NCBI GenBank assembly: GCA_023265835.1
Contig: JAHFSI010000011.1
Location: 1-42,734, forward strand
Length of the DNA: 42,734 nt
Direction: 5' to 3'
From: Legionellales bacterium
GTDB lineage: Bacteria; Pseudomonadota; Gammaproteobacteria; DSM-16500
Under the pieces are notes generated by a model. That model did not search any database. It had not been told where the DNA came from and saw nothing but the letters and a program-made list of their open reading frames with translations. The translations under genes and the position numbers were made by a program. This document shows, one piece after another, positions 38,395 through 42,734 of this stretch (position 1 is the stretch's first letter; every line of letters begins with the position of its first letter).

Positions 38395-38874
38395 TCATCG
38401 CCCGCAACATTTTTTAAACTTCTTCCCACTGCCGCAAGCACATGAATCATTACGGCCTTGTTTATTATGCTGGGCTGGCATTGTGCTTCTGGATGGGTCT
38501 TTGCCATCTATGTAATACCATTTACCATCTTTACGATGAAACTCACTAAGCTCATGGATTTGCTCAGCTGTTCCGCTATTTGAATAGTTGGCAATGAACT
38601 CCACAAACCCATCGTGGTCTTTCATACCTGTTTTAAGTATTTCAAGTCCTTGCCATTCTATTTGCCGTGCCCAGTTTTCGGTTTCTCGTTTATTAAAATC
38701 TTTGAGAGCAGGGCCGCGCATAGTACGGCCGATATAGTCGATATTGAAAACAGTATAGGCAGAATAGCGCGAGCGCATGAGTTGTTCGGGTGTTTGTGGC
38801 AGTGATTTTCCCTCGATAAAAGGGCCGCAACATTCGTTATATTGTTTGCCTGAATGACAAGGACATTTTTCCAT
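38395..38874 (-). CDS. ychJ: YchJ family protein with SEC-C motifs
   Basis: CPCHSGKQYNECCGPFIEG and C-terminal NDSCACGSGKKFKKCCGR. Confidence 0.9.
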   Translation of the reverse strand: MEKCPCHSGKQYNECCGPFIEGKSLPQTPEQLMRSRYSAYTVFNIDYIGRTMRGPALKDFNKRETENWARQIEWQGLEILKTGMKDHDGFVEFIANYSNSGTAEQIHELSEFHRKDGKWYYIDGKDPSRSTMPAQHNKQGRNDSCACGSGKKFKKCCGR

Positions 38875-38938
38875 GAGACACCACCTATTAGATTAATAAA
38901 TGGTATTATTATAACACCAGGTTAGCCGGTAAACGAGA

Positions 38939-40018
38939 ATGACACCTTTAGCTTATTATCAGCAACAATGCAAAGCCGGCATAGTCGTAGAAGACCCACA
39001 ACAATTGGCGGCATTGCAACGTTTACAACGTGTATTTAGTGATCTTCTTGTCGAACATAACAAACGGTCTGGGCTTGCTGCGTTATTTCGTCGTGTACAT
39101 TTAGTCAAGGGGCTTTATCTATGGGGCGGAGTTGGAATAGGCAAAACGTTTTTGATGGATTGTTTTTTTCATTGCTTGCCTTTTTCACAAAAAAAACGCA
39201 TGCATTTTCACCAGTTTATGCAACGTATTCACCATGATTTGACTCAGCACCAAGGTGAATCTGATCCATTACAAGTTATTGCGGCTGAATTAGCGCGTGA
39301 AACCATGGTACTTTGTTTTGACGAATTTTATGTCTCTGATATTGCAGATGCGATGATATTGGGCAGATTATTGAAAGCGTTATTTGCTAGAGGCGTTTGT
39401 TTTGTTTGTACTTCAAACATTGCACCGGATGCGCTTTATCAATATGGATTGCAACGATCACAGTTTTTGCCTGCGATAGCGCTGATTAAAGAAAACACAG
39501 AAGTGGTCAACATTAAAAGCAGCGTCGATTATCGTTTGCGGCATTTGAAAGAGGCAGGCGTCTTTTACACACCCTTGGGAGACGCAGCTGATGAAAATAT
39601 GGAAAAAACTTTTGAGGTATTGTCCCAAGGCCGGCCTATTTCTACAGCAGATGTTTTCATTAATGAGCGGCCAATCAAGATCAAAAAACAAGCGGGTGAT
39701 TTGGTTTGGTTTGATTTTAAAGATATTTGTACCGTGCCTCGTAGTCAAAATGATTATTTAATGCTTTCAGAGAAATATCGTACCGTTTTTATCAGTGATA
39801 TTCCCCTGATCTCGCCTGAAGAAAAAGATACGATTTGTTTGTTCGTTTGTTTAATCGATGTGTTGTATGATGCTCGAGTCAAATTGGTGATTTCCGCTGC
39901 AGAACCGGTGACAGAAATTTATAGTAAAGGGTTTATGGTATTAGAATATACACGCACGCATTCCCGATTATTAGAAATGCAATCGCAAGATTATTTTATG
40001 GGTGAGGAAAGTAAATGA
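38939..40018 (+). CDS. zapE: Cell division ATPase ZapE/AFG1 family
   Basis: GLYLWGGVGIGKTFLMDCFFHCLP, LCFDEFYVSDIADAMILGRLL, CTSNIAPDALYQYGLQR. Confidence 0.9.
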   Translation: MTPLAYYQQQCKAGIVVEDPQQLAALQRLQRVFSDLLVEHNKRSGLAALFRRVHLVKGLYLWGGVGIGKTFLMDCFFHCLPFSQKKRMHFHQFMQRIHHDLTQHQGESDPLQVIAAELARETMVLCFDEFYVSDIADAMILGRLLKALFARGVCFVCTSNIAPDALYQYGLQRSQFLPAIALIKENTEVVNIKSSVDYRLRHLKEAGVFYTPLGDAADENMEKTFEVLSQGRPISTADVFINERPIKIKKQAGDLVWFDFKDICTVPRSQNDYLMLSEKYRTVFISDIPLISPEEKDTICLFVCLIDVLYDARVKLVISAAEPVTEIYSKGFMVLEYTRTHSRLLEMQSQDYFMGEESK

Positions 40019-40911
40019 CAGCAGTGCCTTTAAAAACGAAATTGGCTTTATTGATTACAGTGATATTATGGGGTTCTGCTTATGTGGCTATTCGAGCTGG
40101 ATTGCAGGGCTATTCACCAGGCGGACTTGCTTTGTTGCGATTATTGATTTCTTCTGTTGCGATTTATTTTGTATTGTATCGCGACAGAAAAAGTCGTTCA
40201 TCGATTCAGAAGCGTGATTTGTATAGAGTGTTATTTGCAGGTGCGATTGGTATAGGTTGTTATAATATTGCATTGAATTACGGAGAAATTTTCGTGCCGG
40301 CAGGGATGGCAAGTTTTATTGGCAGCCAGATACCGGTTGTGACTACATTATTAGCGGTGTTTTTTTTAGGTGAAAGAATCAATCGTTATGGGGTATTAGG
40401 GATGTGTCTGAGTGTAGTGGGTGTGGGACTCATTGCATTGGGCCATCATCATGCGGAATTTGGATTTTATCTGAGTATACTGTATGTCATTTTTTCGATT
40501 TTTGCGGTGGGTTGTTATAACATATTACAAAAACCACTCTTGCAAAAATATAAAGCCATTCACTTGACGGCTTATGCGTTGTGGGGTGGTACTATTGTAC
40601 TTTTAGTTTTTTTGCCAAATTTAATTCATGATTTGCAACATACAACACTCAAGGCCACAGCGATTGTGATTTATCTTGGGATCTTTCCGGGTGTGGTGGG
40701 TTATTCCACTTGGAATTATGCATTAAGCACTATCCCCGCATCACGCGCTGCCAGTTTTCTTTATCTTATGCCTATTTTTGCAACGCTTATCGGGTGGATT
40801 TGGTTAGGTGAAGTGCCTACTTTGATTGCATTGACAGGTGCTTTGATTGCTTTATTGGGTGTGTGGGTTGTTAATCATTCTTATAAGAGATTGGTGAAGG
40901 TATCTGTGTAG
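40015..40911 (+). CDS. EamA/DMT-family transporter
   Basis: Ten hydrophobic segments, two EamA-like halves; ATGA overlap with zapE. Confidence 0.88.
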   Translation: MTAVPLKTKLALLITVILWGSAYVAIRAGLQGYSPGGLALLRLLISSVAIYFVLYRDRKSRSSIQKRDLYRVLFAGAIGIGCYNIALNYGEIFVPAGMASFIGSQIPVVTTLLAVFFLGERINRYGVLGMCLSVVGVGLIALGHHHAEFGFYLSILYVIFSIFAVGCYNILQKPLLQKYKAIHLTAYALWGGTIVLLVFLPNLIHDLQHTTLKATAIVIYLGIFPGVVGYSTWNYALSTIPASRAASFLYLMPIFATLIGWIWLGEVPTLIALTGALIALLGVWVVNHSYKRLVKVSV

Positions 40912-40960
40912 TAAATAAAAATAGTAACAGCTTCCTATGTTATTCCTGCTTCTCTACTGT

Positions 40961-41118
40961 GTCATTCCCGCGAAGGCGGGAACCTATTGTGACTTATCTC
41001 CATCATAAATAATTGCTTGATAATTTAATTGTCATGGCATTTTTTATCTTTTGTGATATTTGCGGAATAGGTTCCCGCCTTCGCGGGAATGACAGAACAG
41101 AAAAGCGGGAATGACACG
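40961..41118. repeat. Palindromic repeat family B, copy 4
   Basis: GTCATTCCCGCGAAGGCGGGAACCTATT...GAATAGGTTCCCGCCTTCGCGGGAATGACAG; end iteration AAAAGCGGGAATGACA. Confidence 0.93.
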
Positions 41119-42734
41119 ATGGTAGAGACGAGCTACTACCAAAATATATATGACTAATCCAATCCATAATGCCCACCCCAACCAGCTTAACCAATTTGCC
41201 CAATTTAGGCCTACAAATTGGATAGTAATGAGATTTGTTTGGCCGCCTATCGGTTGAATGCCTGTAATTAAATTATTTTGATAAACGATTCCTTTGTAAG
41301 GCACGGTTTTTCCATTTAAGGTGATATGTAATAAAGCAGGATAATAAAGTATCGGAAGTTCAAGCAATTGCGTTTCTGCAGGGACATTTATTTTGCAGAT
41401 AGTCAGCGTTTTTTGCTGCTGGCAAAAGGGCTGTACGGTTTTTACATCGAGTGAATGAGGTGAGGGTAAAAAGCCGGTTAGTGAAAGCATATTGATGGGA
41501 ATAGATAATGGCTTGGTGGTATCTAATTTAAATTGTAAAGCCAACATTTTTATAGACTTAAATTGAGGCAATGCAGGATTTAATGGAATTTCCCAAACGA
41601 ATTTTCCCGGATGTAAGTTTAATGTCGCAATAGGCGACCCATTGAGGAATGCTTTAAGATGAGCATGGTCGGGCACTGTATCGGGAACTAGGCCATCCAT
41701 GATTAACTTAGGTGTTTTAGCATATTGGAGCAATGTTTGCGGTAAGGTGTAAGTCGTATTAAGTTGCAAAATATTATTTACCATCAACGCATCTAAGCGT
41801 AACGTATCGATTTTATCAACAAAGCCCGTCTGTTTATTAAATTCAATGGTATACGCATCTGGATTAAAGGACACCTGAGGATGTTTGATAAAGTTTTCTA
41901 AGTTCACATTGAAAGTGCCTGTATACAGCGTGGGGAAGGTGGCACTGGCCGTCACAATAAGCAGTAAAACGCCTATGACCGTTTGTTTTAAATCTAAATC
42001 GTTCTTAAATAACCAACAGACGGCCCAAGCAAATAATAAAGCGCCTATCCAAATAAGCTGATCGAGTAGTCGCCAACAATATTGGCCTATTAATAAAACA
42101 TTTGGCATCCACGGTAAAAAATGCAAAGGTGACCAGACCAATATAAAAACCACAAAAAATAAAATTAATAAAGGCAAAAGCCAATAGTTAGCGCGTCGAT
42201 TTGCAATCCGTGATCGATTAAAGAGCGCGTAAACACATAAGCATGCGGCAATAAAGATGGGCCAGCCTATTGCAATGTGGTTGCCGCCCATAGGCCCTTG
42301 AAAATATAAATGTCCTGGAAATAATAAATTAGAAAGTGCTGGACCAAAAGATTGAAATTGAGCGGGGCTTACAAACGTTTGGGCGATAACAAAATATTTT
42401 TGCAACAAAGCGATAGGGGCCAAATACCACATGGCTAACCAACATCCAAACAGAAGCCCTGTGCTGGTTGCCAGCAAATTTTTCCAATGCCGTGGGTTTT
42501 GACAAGTGACAATCAATAATAATAGCGCAGTAAAAAATGCCGTATAGACAAAGGTAATCATATGTATCGTGATAAGGAGATACCATACTAGCCCTGTTTG
42601 TAGCAGGGTTTTGTTTTCTTGCGGCCGCAAATAACGTTGTAACGAATAATACAGCGCAGCAGGTACAATGCCTAATGCAACGGTTTCACATAAATTTCCC
42701 AGGCCAGTCATCACGGCGATGTAATAAGGCGCGG
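41044..42734 (-). CDS. Large membrane protein, possibly 6-pyruvoyl-tetrahydropterin-synthase-related membrane family (5'-truncated)
   Basis: Polytopic; reading frame stays open to the window edge (APYYIAVMMTGLGN...); C-terminal ~24 aa encoded by repeat B copy 4. Confidence 0.6.
   Translation of the reverse strand, partial: APYYIAVMTGLGNLCETVALGIVPAALYYSLQRYLRPQENKTLLQTGLVWYLLITIHMITFVYTAFFTALLLLIVTCQNPRHWKNLLATSTGLLFGCWLAMWYLAPIALLQKYFVIAQTFVSPAQFQSFGPALSNLLFPGHLYFQGPMGGNHIAIGWPIFIAACLCVYALFNRSRIANRRANYWLLPLLILFFVVFILVWSPLHFLPWMPNVLLIGQYCWRLLDQLIWIGALLFAWAVCWLFKNDLDLKQTVIGVLLLIVTASATFPTLYTGTFNVNLENFIKHPQVSFNPDAYTIEFNKQTGFVDKIDTLRLDALMVNNILQLNTTYTLPQTLLQYAKTPKLIMDGLVPDTVPDHAHLKAFLNGSPIATLNLHPGKFVWEIPLNPALPQFKSIKMLALQFKLDTTKPLSIPINMLSLTGFLPSPHSLDVKTVQPFCQQQKTLTICKINVPAETQLLELPILYYPALLHITLNGKTVPYKGIVYQNNLITGIQPIGGQTNLITIQFVGLNWANWLSWLGWALWIGLVIYILVVARLYHRVIPAFLFCHSREGGNLFRKYHKR

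Overview
AT-rich gammaproteobacterial chromosome segment. Gene content and repeats suggest a Legionellales/Coxiellaceae-like intracellular lineage; that placement is an inference. Housekeeping genes include mlaC(partial)-mlaB, degQ-like, pgeF(yfiH), rluD, bamD, nrdB-nrdA, pssA, srkA-like, phhA, recQ, recO-pdxJ-gltX, cysS, hemF, ychJ and zapE. Between them are exported or membrane proteins of unknown function, a 1408-aa coiled-coil candidate effector, and a DUF1259-like protein with a C-terminal array of 49-aa repeats. At least three families of nested palindromic repeats are interspersed. The strongest lead is family C. A ~97-aa GIY-YIG endonuclease gene sits inside a ~629 bp unit bounded by ~126 bp inverted arms. 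The core of those arms (~85 bp) recurs at two other loci as inverted pairs with only a short spacer. This looks like a REPIN/RAYT-type arrangement, but with a GIY-YIG nuclease as the putative mobiliser. Family B has iterated 22-bp ends, supplies the C-terminus of one membrane protein, and has a diverged relative inserted in frame in the 49-aa repeat protein. All calls come from reading the sequence and supplied ORFs; no searches were run.
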